Part shown: positions 16,991-25,587 of the stretch, piece by piece
Position numbering within the stretch: the stretch's first letter is position 1
Layout: the number at the start of each line of letters is the position of its first letter
NCBI GenBank assembly: GCA_021108255.1
Contig: JAIORG010000265.1
Span: 1 to 41,344, forward strand
DNA: 41,344 nucleotides
Direction of reading: 5' to 3'
DNA from: Anaerolineales bacterium
Lineage (GTDB): Bacteria > Chloroflexota > Anaerolineae > Anaerolineales > UBA11858
Position numbers and translations under genes: made by a program
Notes under the pieces: generated by a model
What the model was told of the DNA's origin: nothing
What the model saw: only the letters and a program-made list of their open reading frames with translations
Database searches by the model: none

Positions 16991-17893
16991 ATGAATAACT
17001 TGAAAAAAAATGTACTGATTGGTTTTAACATACACCCACTCTGGTTGTCTGGCACAGACTTGGAATCATTCCTCAGCCCTCTGCGGGATAACGGCTTGAG
17101 ATCCCTGGAATTTGAGGTCGACTCAAATTTACCCGGGTGGGAGCAATTTGAACCCTTGATGGAATCCTGCTCTGACATCGGTATGGAAATTTGCTTCCAT
17201 GCTCCTTACCGGCCCCATTATTCGCTGTACGATTTTTGCGGTATAAGGCGTGACGAAATTTGCAATATCAACAAACCTTTGTGGTCTCTGGCAGATTCCT
17301 GGGGGGTGAGGAATAATTTTCGCACAGAAATCGTCGTTCACGGCGCTACTTTGCATCAATCTCACCCAGATTCCAGTACTTTTAGGAGCCAGGAAGAATC
17401 TCAGGGGAAGGTAACCAAAGAAAAACTGCGTGAAGATACAAAGGGTTTTATTACCTGGGCTCTGGAGACTTTTCCAAATCTTACCATTGCCCTTGAAAAT
17501 CTCGATGTTACCAAGCCAGGAGTTATAAAGTTTGGGCAAAGAAGAGAGGATGTCCTCTCACTCGTGACTGAAATAGATCATCCCCGGCTTGGAATTTGTT
17601 GGGATATGGGTCACGATATTCGTCACGGGGTTACTGAAGACCCTTCCAAGGAATGGTTGGAACATGTAGTTCATGTCCACGTTCATGATATTGATAATAA
17701 CGGCGAGGACCATTTTCCTCTGGTATTTAATAAAGTTCCCAACGAGCATTGGATCCAGCTCCTTATGGATGCTGGAATGGAAGGGACGATTACGCTCGAA
17801 CTCAAAGGCGGCAATCTGATTAATTGGGAGTTGGAAAGAATAAATTATGCTCTTGCACAGAGCATAAAGACAATCAACGAGGTGATCACATGA
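16991..17893 (+). CDS. Sugar phosphate isomerase/epimerase (AP endonuclease 2/xylose isomerase-like TIM barrel)
   Basis: IALENLDV, GICWDMGHDIRHG, HVHVHDID, TITLELKGG metal-ligand motifs. Confidence 0.85.
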   Translation: MNNLKKNVLIGFNIHPLWLSGTDLESFLSPLRDNGLRSLEFEVDSNLPGWEQFEPLMESCSDIGMEICFHAPYRPHYSLYDFCGIRRDEICNINKPLWSLADSWGVRNNFRTEIVVHGATLHQSHPDSSTFRSQEESQGKVTKEKLREDTKGFITWALETFPNLTIALENLDVTKPGVIKFGQRREDVLSLVTEIDHPRLGICWDMGHDIRHGVTEDPSKEWLEHVVHVHVHDIDNNGEDHFPLVFNKVPNEHWIQLLMDAGMEGTITLELKGGNLINWELERINYALAQSIKTINEVIT

Positions 17894-18831
17894 GCAAGAC
17901 TGAATCACTTGCAAAAAATACATTAAGTCCTAGTTTGCAAAGGAAACAACGCCAGAGAAAGGAATCCCTGGCAGCTTACGCGTTTCTGGCTCCAAGTATA
18001 TTGATTTTTGCCGTGTTTACCTTTTTCCCGGCAATATTCTCTATGGTAGCCGGTTTCTTTCGCTGGAATCTGCCTTACGACCCTGTATTCACGGGGCTGA
18101 GTAACTTTGAATTTCTATTTGTAGATGATATTGGAGCGGCTGAATTTGGGAAGTCCGTGTTGAATACGCTCTATTTTATGCTGGGCATTCCAATCAATAT
18201 CTGCGTTTCGCTTTGGATTGCAGTGATGCTGAATCGCAGGTTGCCTGGTGTGGGAATTTTCAGAACAGCTTTCTTCCTGCCCACGTTGACATCAATGGCC
18301 GCTATTTCGGTCGTGTGGATGTGGTTGTACCACCCGGCAGATTACGGTTTGTTTAACACTCTATTGATAAGATTCGGGCTGCCGATTCAGTCCTGGTTGC
18401 GCGACCCGGTGTTAGCTATGCCTTGCCTGATTGTATTGGGTGTATGGCGCGGGATGGGATATAACATCGTAATATTTTTGGCAGGACTTCAATCGATCCC
18501 TCATGATTTATACGAAGCCTCTGAAATTGATGGAGCAAATTGGTGGGGTCAATTCCGACTGATTACGTTACCTTTACTAAGCCCAACTACTTTTTATATC
18601 TTGATTATCGGAGTGATCAACTCACTTAAAGCCTTCGCCGAAATCGACATAATGACTCAGGGTGGTCCTTTAGGAGCCACTACAACCCTGGCGTATTACC
18701 TGTATCAATACGCATTTCAATATTTCCAGATTGGTTTAGCTTCGGCAGTGGCGATCGTATTATTCGTATTTATATTAGTATTGACCCTTATCCAGTTTAA
18801 AGTTGTAGAAAAGAGGGTGCATTATGGATAA
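17890..18831 (+). CDS. Sugar ABC transporter permease (CUT1, MalF/UgpA-like)
   Basis: EAA loop YEASEIDGANWWGQFRLITLPLLSP; ATG at 17890 overlapping the upstream TGA (the tracked start at 17824 lies inside the previous gene). Confidence 0.92.
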   Translation: MSKTESLAKNTLSPSLQRKQRQRKESLAAYAFLAPSILIFAVFTFFPAIFSMVAGFFRWNLPYDPVFTGLSNFEFLFVDDIGAAEFGKSVLNTLYFMLGIPINICVSLWIAVMLNRRLPGVGIFRTAFFLPTLTSMAAISVVWMWLYHPADYGLFNTLLIRFGLPIQSWLRDPVLAMPCLIVLGVWRGMGYNIVIFLAGLQSIPHDLYEASEIDGANWWGQFRLITLPLLSPTTFYILIIGVINSLKAFAEIDIMTQGGPLGATTTLAYYLYQYAFQYFQIGLASAVAIVLFVFILVLTLIQFKVVEKRVHYG

Positions 18832-19705
18832 TATATCTGTCACCAAGGTTAAACCGCATAGTTTTTTCAAATCGAAAAAATTCAAATCGGCAGTGGGGAA
18901 AGGGTCATGGTATCTAGTATTGACCATTAGTGCCATTGTTGTTGTTCTGCCGTTTATTTGGATGGCCTCAACTTCATTAAAAGGCCCCGGGGAAGTCTTT
19001 GCATATCCGCCGAAGTGGTTGCCTCAAGAGTGGCGTTTTCAAAACTACGTGGATGCATTCCAGGCTGCTCCATTTGCTCGCTATTTCTATAACAGCACGA
19101 TAGTTGCACTTTGTGTAACAGTTGGACAACTGGTCTCTTGTTCATTGGCTGCCTTTGCGTTTGCGAGAATGGAATTCAAAGGGAAAGGATTTTTGTTCAG
19201 TCTTTTCCTGAGCACTACAATGATCTCAACCCAGGTAACTCTGGTGCCGTCATACCTGATCATCCAAAAATTACACTGGATCGATACTTATCAGGGATTG
19301 ATTGTGCCATTTATTGCCAACGCTTTTGGCATTTTTATGCTCAGGCAAGCATTTATGACAATCCCTCTTGAATTAGAAGAGGCTTCTAAATTGGACGGCT
19401 GCTCCAGGCTTAGATTCTTATGGCAGATTTGCATTCCTCTGATCAAACCTACTCTGGCGGCCCAGGCTTTGTTTGCCTTTATGGGCAACTGGAATGCCTA
19501 TTTGTGGCCGCTAATCATAACCAACCGAGAGGAGATGAGAACTCTCCAGATTGGTCTGCGTTATTTTGTCAGCCAGGAAGGAGGCACTCAATGGGGTGTC
19601 TATATGGCGGCAGCTATGATAGTGATACTCCCCGTAGTCGCGATTTACTTCACTGTCCAGAAATCATTTGTCGAAGGCATCGCTACCACTGGTTTAAAGG
19701 GATGA
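18824..19705 (+). CDS. Sugar ABC transporter permease (CUT1, MalG/UgpE-like)
   Basis: EEASKLDGCSRLRFLWQICIPLIKP EAA loop; WMASTSLKGPGEVFAYPPKWLP N-terminal motif. Confidence 0.92.
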   Translation: MDNISVTKVKPHSFFKSKKFKSAVGKGSWYLVLTISAIVVVLPFIWMASTSLKGPGEVFAYPPKWLPQEWRFQNYVDAFQAAPFARYFYNSTIVALCVTVGQLVSCSLAAFAFARMEFKGKGFLFSLFLSTTMISTQVTLVPSYLIIQKLHWIDTYQGLIVPFIANAFGIFMLRQAFMTIPLELEEASKLDGCSRLRFLWQICIPLIKPTLAAQALFAFMGNWNAYLWPLIITNREEMRTLQIGLRYFVSQEGGTQWGVYMAAAMIVILPVVAIYFTVQKSFVEGIATTGLKG

Positions 19706-19741
19706 TCGAAAAGAAGTGCAGTAGCTAAAAGGAGCAAGAAA

Positions 19742-21058
19742 ATGACTAAAATATTAAAGGCAATAGTGTTGATCGCAGCTTTATCATCTGTGATGTTGGT
19801 TGGTTGTGGAGGAGATGCTAATAGCAATTCAGCCGGGACTATTGATAAAGATGGTCATATCACGATCGAGTTTTGGTATGCTTTGGGGGGAAATAGCGGG
19901 GAGGTTGTTGAGGAGCTTGTCAACCAGTTCAATCAATCACAAACTGAAATAACGGTTATTGGCACATATCAGGGCGGTTACGCATCGAGCATGGCAAAAT
20001 TATGGAATGCGCTATCTGCTAAAACCCCGCCTGCTGTTGCTCAAATTGGCGGTGCGCCTCTGGTAGGTAATACAGGGGCCATAATCCCCATCACCGATTT
20101 TTTAAATCAATCGGGCGACTTCGACCGCGATGATATCTGGGAAGTATTTTGGGATTATAACTCTGCTGGCGGGCAGATTTGGAGCATGCCGTTCAATCAT
20201 TCTGTGCCGATGCTTTTCTATAACCGCGATCTTTTTATCAGCGCAGGACTTGACCCCGATCAACCACCTGAAACATGGGATGAGGTCATTCAATATGGCC
20301 AGCTTTTAACTACCGATACAGATGATAATGGCGAGATTGATCAATGGGGATTCAATACCAAGGACGATACTCATTGGTATTTGAGCACCATGTTTATGGA
20401 AAATGGAGTGGAGATAGTAAATTCCGATGAAACCGAGGTTTTGTATACCAGTCCTGAAGCTGTAGAGATGTTAACTTTGTGGGGAGATTTTGTACACAAG
20501 CACAAAATTATGCCGCCCAATCAGCACGATGAATCAAAGGGAGACTTCCTGGCAGGTAAGGTTGGTATGTTATTGATGTCCAGTTCTAATGTCCCTGGCA
20601 CCATTCAAGATGCGCCATTTGACGTTGGAGTGGCCATGTTCCCCACTATTGCAGGGAAAGAACGAGTTGTTCCAGTTGGAGGCGCCAGCTTGATCATACT
20701 GGACCATGACAATGAATTAATCAAACAGGCAGCGTGGACCTTTATTAAATATATGGCCAATCAGGAAAGCTCTCTATACCTTTCAACACATACTGGCTAT
20801 TTGCCAATTTATAAAGCAGCTTTGGAGTGGCCTGAAATGCAAAGCTACCTTGAAGATAATCATCGCTCTGAAGAGGCAATATTACAGCTGGAATATGCAG
20901 AATCTATACCATTGTTCTCGGCCCTGGGATCAAGCGACGCGCAATTAAGAGTGGCTATAGAAGCTATCGAGCTTGGAACATCCAGCCCTCAAGAAGTTTT
21001 GGATCACGCCAAGGAAGTTGTCGATGGTGTCCTTTTAGATAACCTGCAAGATCAGTAA
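19742..21058 (+). CDS. Sugar ABC transporter extracellular solute-binding lipoprotein
   Basis: Lipobox MLVGC; ITIEFWYALGGNSGEVVEELVNQFNQSQ, PETWDEVIQYG, AWTFIKYMANQESSLYLSTHTGYLPI. Confidence 0.93.
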   Translation: MTKILKAIVLIAALSSVMLVGCGGDANSNSAGTIDKDGHITIEFWYALGGNSGEVVEELVNQFNQSQTEITVIGTYQGGYASSMAKLWNALSAKTPPAVAQIGGAPLVGNTGAIIPITDFLNQSGDFDRDDIWEVFWDYNSAGGQIWSMPFNHSVPMLFYNRDLFISAGLDPDQPPETWDEVIQYGQLLTTDTDDNGEIDQWGFNTKDDTHWYLSTMFMENGVEIVNSDETEVLYTSPEAVEMLTLWGDFVHKHKIMPPNQHDESKGDFLAGKVGMLLMSSSNVPGTIQDAPFDVGVAMFPTIAGKERVVPVGGASLIILDHDNELIKQAAWTFIKYMANQESSLYLSTHTGYLPIYKAALEWPEMQSYLEDNHRSEEAILQLEYAESIPLFSALGSSDAQLRVAIEAIELGTSSPQEVLDHAKEVVDGVLLDNLQDQ

Positions 21059-21069
21059 GTGCATATTAA

Positions 21070-21108
21070 TTTCATGCTTCGCATAGGCACTATCTGCGAA
21101 GCATGAAA
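21070..21108. terminator. 14-bp perfect hairpin downstream of the solute-binding protein gene
   Basis: TTTCATGCTTCGCA TAGGCACTATC TGCGAAGCATGAAA, 12 nt after the stop codon; no strong U-tract. Confidence 0.65.
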
Positions 21109-21179
21109 GATATGATTTCTCTGGTGTTGGATAAATATCTGTGCTTGTTTAGTAAATAAATTCTCGGAGACTGTAAATC

Positions 21180-23072
21180 ATGCCGTACACTGCATTAATT
21201 GACTTGACTTCATCGAAAATAAAAATCCGGGAAACTGAGGACGCTAAACTTGAAAAGTGGTTAGGCGGACGCGGATTAGGGGCATCGATTCTATTTGACA
21301 GCGTGGATATCTCGATCAACCCCTTTGATCCGGAGAATTATTTAATCTTCACCACTGGGCCGTTGAACGGATCTCCCTGGCCGACCTCCTCACGCTATCA
21401 TGTGACTTTCAAATCCCCAGCTACTGGTGCTTACGGCTATGCCAACGCAGGTGGTCATTTTGGGCCTGAACTGCGTTATGCAGGATATGACGCAGTTGTT
21501 ATCACCGGTAAGGCTCCTGAGCCTGTGATAATCCAACTAATCGACCAGGAGATATCCTTACTTCCTGCTAAGGAATATTGGGGACAAAGCACCTCGTTCG
21601 TAGAAAGGTCGCTGCGGGAGAAATATGGCGGACGCGTGGCTTCAATTGGTCAAGCTGGAGAGAACCTGGTTCCTATGGCCGCTATCATTAATGATGGCGG
21701 CAGGGCTGCTGCGCGCAGCGGCCCGGGGGCGGTGATGGGCAGCAAAAATCTCAAAGCGCTGCACGTACGCTCAGATCAAAAGAAAAAATCCTCTCCATCT
21801 GAGTTCTCAAAATTGGTAAAGGACTACTCGAAATCTTTGATCAACGATGATAACTCTCAGCTACTGAGGGAACAGTCCACCCTGTTCCTCATGTCAATCA
21901 AAAATATCATTGGCGATCTCCCAGCCAAGAATCATCAAACCGCTCAAGTTCCTTTTATCCGTGATATTGACGCTGAATCATTTAGCCGCTACTGGACGAA
22001 AAGACTGGGCTGTGCCATGTGCCCGATGCGCTGCTCGAGGCAATCTACTTTAAAAACTAATGGCAAAGATATCCAAATTGAAGGTCCGGAATACGAAACC
22101 GCGAACGCTTTTGGCCCTATGTGCTGGAACGCGAACCCAGAAGTGGTCATCGAAGCCAACTACCTGTGCAATGAATATGGACTGGACACCATCTCTATTG
22201 GTGTGACAATTGCCTTTGCGCTAGAGTGTCACGAAAAAGGCTTGTTAGATCACCCTGATCATTCTCTGGAATGGGGAGATTCTGAAACCATCCTGGGGCT
22301 TATAAAGGATATTGCCTTTAGAAATGGATTAGGCGAGATGCTCTCAAAAGGAGTGAAGCAAGCTGCGCGTGAGATAGGTAAAGGCGCCGAAAAATATGCC
22401 ATGCATGTTAAAGGGCTTGAGCTTCCCAGGCAGGAGCCGCGGATAGCAAAATCCTTCGGCTTAGGGCATGCTACAAGCAATAGAGGCGCGGACCATCTTT
22501 ATGGAATGCCAGCCCTCGATTTGGCTGGCAACTGGAAAGTGGCCAGGAAACTTTACCCGGAGGAGATTCTCGAAGAACTGATGGAACTATCTAATGAAAA
22601 ATATAAAGCGGATATTGTGTTCTATGGGGAACACTTTTGCGCTGTAGTAGATTCTCTCGGTGTCTGCAAATTCAGTACCTCAGAAACTTACACAGTAATG
22701 CCTGCAGACCTCGCGAAGGGATTGCAAGCGCTTGGATATGATTTTACAGAAGAATCCCTTCTTGAAATTGGTGAAAGAATAGTAAATCTGGAAAGGTTGT
22801 TTAATCAATTGCATGGCTTGAAAAGGGAAGATGACATGCTGCCCCTGAGATTTACCGAGGAACCATTAGATGTGTACGATTTCGAAACTGATTCGGATTC
22901 AGATGAAGTCCACAGGTCTGCATCTCCCATCGCAACTGGCAAAATCCACGATTGGAATGCCATGCTTGATCGTTATTACAAATTGCGCGGCTGGGACGAA
23001 CAGGGACATCCTTCATCTGAAACACTTGTAAGATTGGGTCTGCAAGATATTTCTCTCGGGCAAGGTGACTGA
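21180..23072 (+). CDS. Aldehyde ferredoxin oxidoreductase family (tungsto-bispyranopterin) protein
   Basis: WLGGRGLGASILFD, GPLNGSPWPTSSRYHVTFKSPATGAYGYANAGGHFGPELRYAGYDAVVI, GPGAVMGSKNLKAL, cluster Cys CAMCPMRC plus distal Cys in DSLGVCKF. Confidence 0.95.
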   Translation: MPYTALIDLTSSKIKIRETEDAKLEKWLGGRGLGASILFDSVDISINPFDPENYLIFTTGPLNGSPWPTSSRYHVTFKSPATGAYGYANAGGHFGPELRYAGYDAVVITGKAPEPVIIQLIDQEISLLPAKEYWGQSTSFVERSLREKYGGRVASIGQAGENLVPMAAIINDGGRAAARSGPGAVMGSKNLKALHVRSDQKKKSSPSEFSKLVKDYSKSLINDDNSQLLREQSTLFLMSIKNIIGDLPAKNHQTAQVPFIRDIDAESFSRYWTKRLGCAMCPMRCSRQSTLKTNGKDIQIEGPEYETANAFGPMCWNANPEVVIEANYLCNEYGLDTISIGVTIAFALECHEKGLLDHPDHSLEWGDSETILGLIKDIAFRNGLGEMLSKGVKQAAREIGKGAEKYAMHVKGLELPRQEPRIAKSFGLGHATSNRGADHLYGMPALDLAGNWKVARKLYPEEILEELMELSNEKYKADIVFYGEHFCAVVDSLGVCKFSTSETYTVMPADLAKGLQALGYDFTEESLLEIGERIVNLERLFNQLHGLKREDDMLPLRFTEEPLDVYDFETDSDSDEVHRSASPIATGKIHDWNAMLDRYYKLRGWDEQGHPSSETLVRLGLQDISLGQGD

Positions 23073-25587
23073 TATGCGCCTTGAAATTTCACCAGAAAAA
23101 TGTACAGGATGCCAGGCTTGTGTTGTTTTTTGTTCTTTGAAACAAGAAGGAGAAGTAAATCCCGAACTGGCTCGTATACATGTCTGGGAAGATCATTCCG
23201 AAATCAGCTTTCTGCCAATTACTTGCGCTATCTGCGACGACAAGCCCTGTGTAGAAGTCTGTCCGGAACAAGGTGCAATCAGTGTGAATAACCTGGGAGC
23301 TGTGGTTATAGACGAAAGCTTGTGCACGGGATGCAGCAAATGTGTGGACGCCTGTCAAATTGGAGCAATTCAACTTCATCTCCTGCCTGGCAGAGGCAAA
23401 TTGGGTAAAGCAGTGGTGTTGAAATGCGATCTGTGCGATGGCGATCCCTGGTGTGTGAAAGTATGCCAGCCAGGAGTGATCACGATTAGCGATGACGACG
23501 GCGGGCAGGTGACGCATGACAAGTTATTGACGAAACTCGGAAAAATTCCCGAAAGACAGATCCGCTCTCCTAAAATTAAAACAGCAGAAAGCACTAAAGA
23601 AGATTTTCCCTACCAGGGCTATGCCGGAAAATACTTGCGTGTAGATTTATCCTCTGGCGAAATTAAAACGTTGCCTTTGCCAGTTGAGTGGGTCGAAAAT
23701 TACCTGGGTGGTAATGGAATTGGTGTAAAAATTCTCTGGGATGAGGTTCCGGCAGCTGTTGATCCTCTCGAAAGTGATAATAAGCTGATAGTCTCTGCTG
23801 GTCCGCTGTGTGGTTCTCCGGTTCCAAATTCAGGCCGGGTTGAGTTCATTGCCAAGTCCCCGCTGACAAATATATACGGAGACTCTAATGCTGGCGGGCA
23901 TTTTGGACCTGAATTGAAACACGCAGGGTATGATCTGATAATATTCGAAGGACGGTCACCAAAACCCGTTTACCTTTATCTAATAGATGAGAAAATCGAA
24001 ATACGTTCAGCAGAACATATTTGGGGGCTTGGAACTTTCGAAACGGAAAATCAATTGCGTGATGAAACCAACCAGCCTGATCTAAAAACGGCCATAATCG
24101 GCCCTGCTGGAGAAAACCTGGTCCGTTATGCGGGGATCCAGGTGACATCCCGGAGAAGTGCGGCTCGTTCTGGACTGGGTGCCGTGATGGGATCAAAGAA
24201 CCTGAAAGCCATTGCAATCCGCGGCACGAAGAGCCTCCAGGTTGCAGATCCTGAACGTACTCTAGAAGTTACTTTAAAGCACCATTTGGCAATAAGAGAG
24301 AATGAATTCTTCCCGGGTGCAAGTAAATTTGGCACACCAGGTATTGTTGCTTTAATGGACTATATGGGACGGTTCCCAACACAAAATCACCGTTACGGCA
24401 GTTTTGAGAATTTTGATGAGATTTCAGCAGATACACTTCATGAACAACATTTCATCCGGGATATCTCATGCTACAGCTGTCCTGTTGGATGCGATAAGGT
24501 ATACGCGGTGAAAGAAGGCGAATTCGCCGGCAGTTTGTCTACGAGCGTAGAATATGAAACCTTGAATTCCCTGGGAGCAAGAGTCTGCAACGCTAATCTT
24601 CCGTCGATAATCAAGGCCAATGAGATTTGTGACGACTTAGGAATTGATACAATATCGGTTGGGAGTGCTATTGCGTTTGCGATGGAACTTGCCGAGAAAA
24701 AAATTCTATCAACTGAAGATTGTGATGGGCTAGAACTTGTTTGGGGAAACTATCACACAATGCTTCAATTGCTGGAACGGATTGCATATCGAAAGGGTTA
24801 CCTGGGTGATCTCCTTGCAGAAGGTGCTGCCAGGGCCGCGAAACGGTTGGGCAAGGGCGCTGAGCGATATGCCATGCATGTCAAAGGGCAAGATATTCCT
24901 TCACAAGATGGTAGGGCTCAACAATCTATGGGGCTTGCCCATGCCACATCATCTAGAGGCGCAGATCATCTCAAAGCTTTTCCTGTAGCTGATGAAACTG
25001 GATACCCCGGCGGGGCTGGGGCAAGATATGGAGAGGATAAGCTTCCCGAATTGGTTGACCCGCTGGAAACAAAATATAAAGCCTTCCTGGTAAAGGATGG
25101 TGAAGATTACGGGGCTATAGTAGATTCTAGCGGTAATTGCAAATCTGGTGGCACTTTTGTCATGTTAGAAATTTATTGGCAGGAACAATGCGATGCCCTA
25201 AACGCGATTACAGGTTTGTCTCTCAGCGTGGAAGAGTTGAAACGGATTGGCGAGCGAATCTATAATTTACAACGCTGCTACAATGCCCTTCACGGTATTG
25301 ATAAATCTGATGATGTTCTTCCCTGGCGTATGACCAAAGTGCCTTCGCCATCAGGTAATGCAAAAGGAAGTGTCTGCCATCTATCTGAGATGCTGGAAGA
25401 ATATTACACCTTGAGAGATTGGAATACCGAAACCGGATTGCCCAATGAGAGAAAGCTGCAATATCTGGGTATTGACGAGGTATTTAATCAACTCAAAGAT
25501 GCAATCGAGACAGGAGAACCCCAGGAACTTCGTTCTCGCCTGGGATGGGCCAGGCCATACGATGGTGAGGTGGTGGATCCACTATGA
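23065..25587 (+). CDS. Fusion: N-terminal four-cluster ferredoxin (HycB/DmsB/AorA-like) + aldehyde ferredoxin oxidoreductase
   Basis: Four Cys tetrads (CTGCQACVVFC, CAICDDKPCVEVC, CTGCSKCVDAC, CDLCDGDPWCVKVC) followed by an AOR domain (YLGGNGIGVKILWDE, GDSNAGGHFGPELKHAGYDLII, CYSCPVGC, SSGNCKSGG). Start GTG 23065 or ATG 23074. Confidence 0.95.
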   Translation: MTDMRLEISPEKCTGCQACVVFCSLKQEGEVNPELARIHVWEDHSEISFLPITCAICDDKPCVEVCPEQGAISVNNLGAVVIDESLCTGCSKCVDACQIGAIQLHLLPGRGKLGKAVVLKCDLCDGDPWCVKVCQPGVITISDDDGGQVTHDKLLTKLGKIPERQIRSPKIKTAESTKEDFPYQGYAGKYLRVDLSSGEIKTLPLPVEWVENYLGGNGIGVKILWDEVPAAVDPLESDNKLIVSAGPLCGSPVPNSGRVEFIAKSPLTNIYGDSNAGGHFGPELKHAGYDLIIFEGRSPKPVYLYLIDEKIEIRSAEHIWGLGTFETENQLRDETNQPDLKTAIIGPAGENLVRYAGIQVTSRRSAARSGLGAVMGSKNLKAIAIRGTKSLQVADPERTLEVTLKHHLAIRENEFFPGASKFGTPGIVALMDYMGRFPTQNHRYGSFENFDEISADTLHEQHFIRDISCYSCPVGCDKVYAVKEGEFAGSLSTSVEYETLNSLGARVCNANLPSIIKANEICDDLGIDTISVGSAIAFAMELAEKKILSTEDCDGLELVWGNYHTMLQLLERIAYRKGYLGDLLAEGAARAAKRLGKGAERYAMHVKGQDIPSQDGRAQQSMGLAHATSSRGADHLKAFPVADETGYPGGAGARYGEDKLPELVDPLETKYKAFLVKDGEDYGAIVDSSGNCKSGGTFVMLEIYWQEQCDALNAITGLSLSVEELKRIGERIYNLQRCYNALHGIDKSDDVLPWRMTKVPSPSGNAKGSVCHLSEMLEEYYTLRDWNTETGLPNERKLQYLGIDEVFNQLKDAIETGEPQELRSRLGWARPYDGEVVDPL

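Noticed and set aside
17824-17889. Tracked N-terminal extension of the first CUT1 permease
   Set aside because: Overlaps the isomerase gene; ATG at 17890 forms a classic ATGA stop/start overlap.
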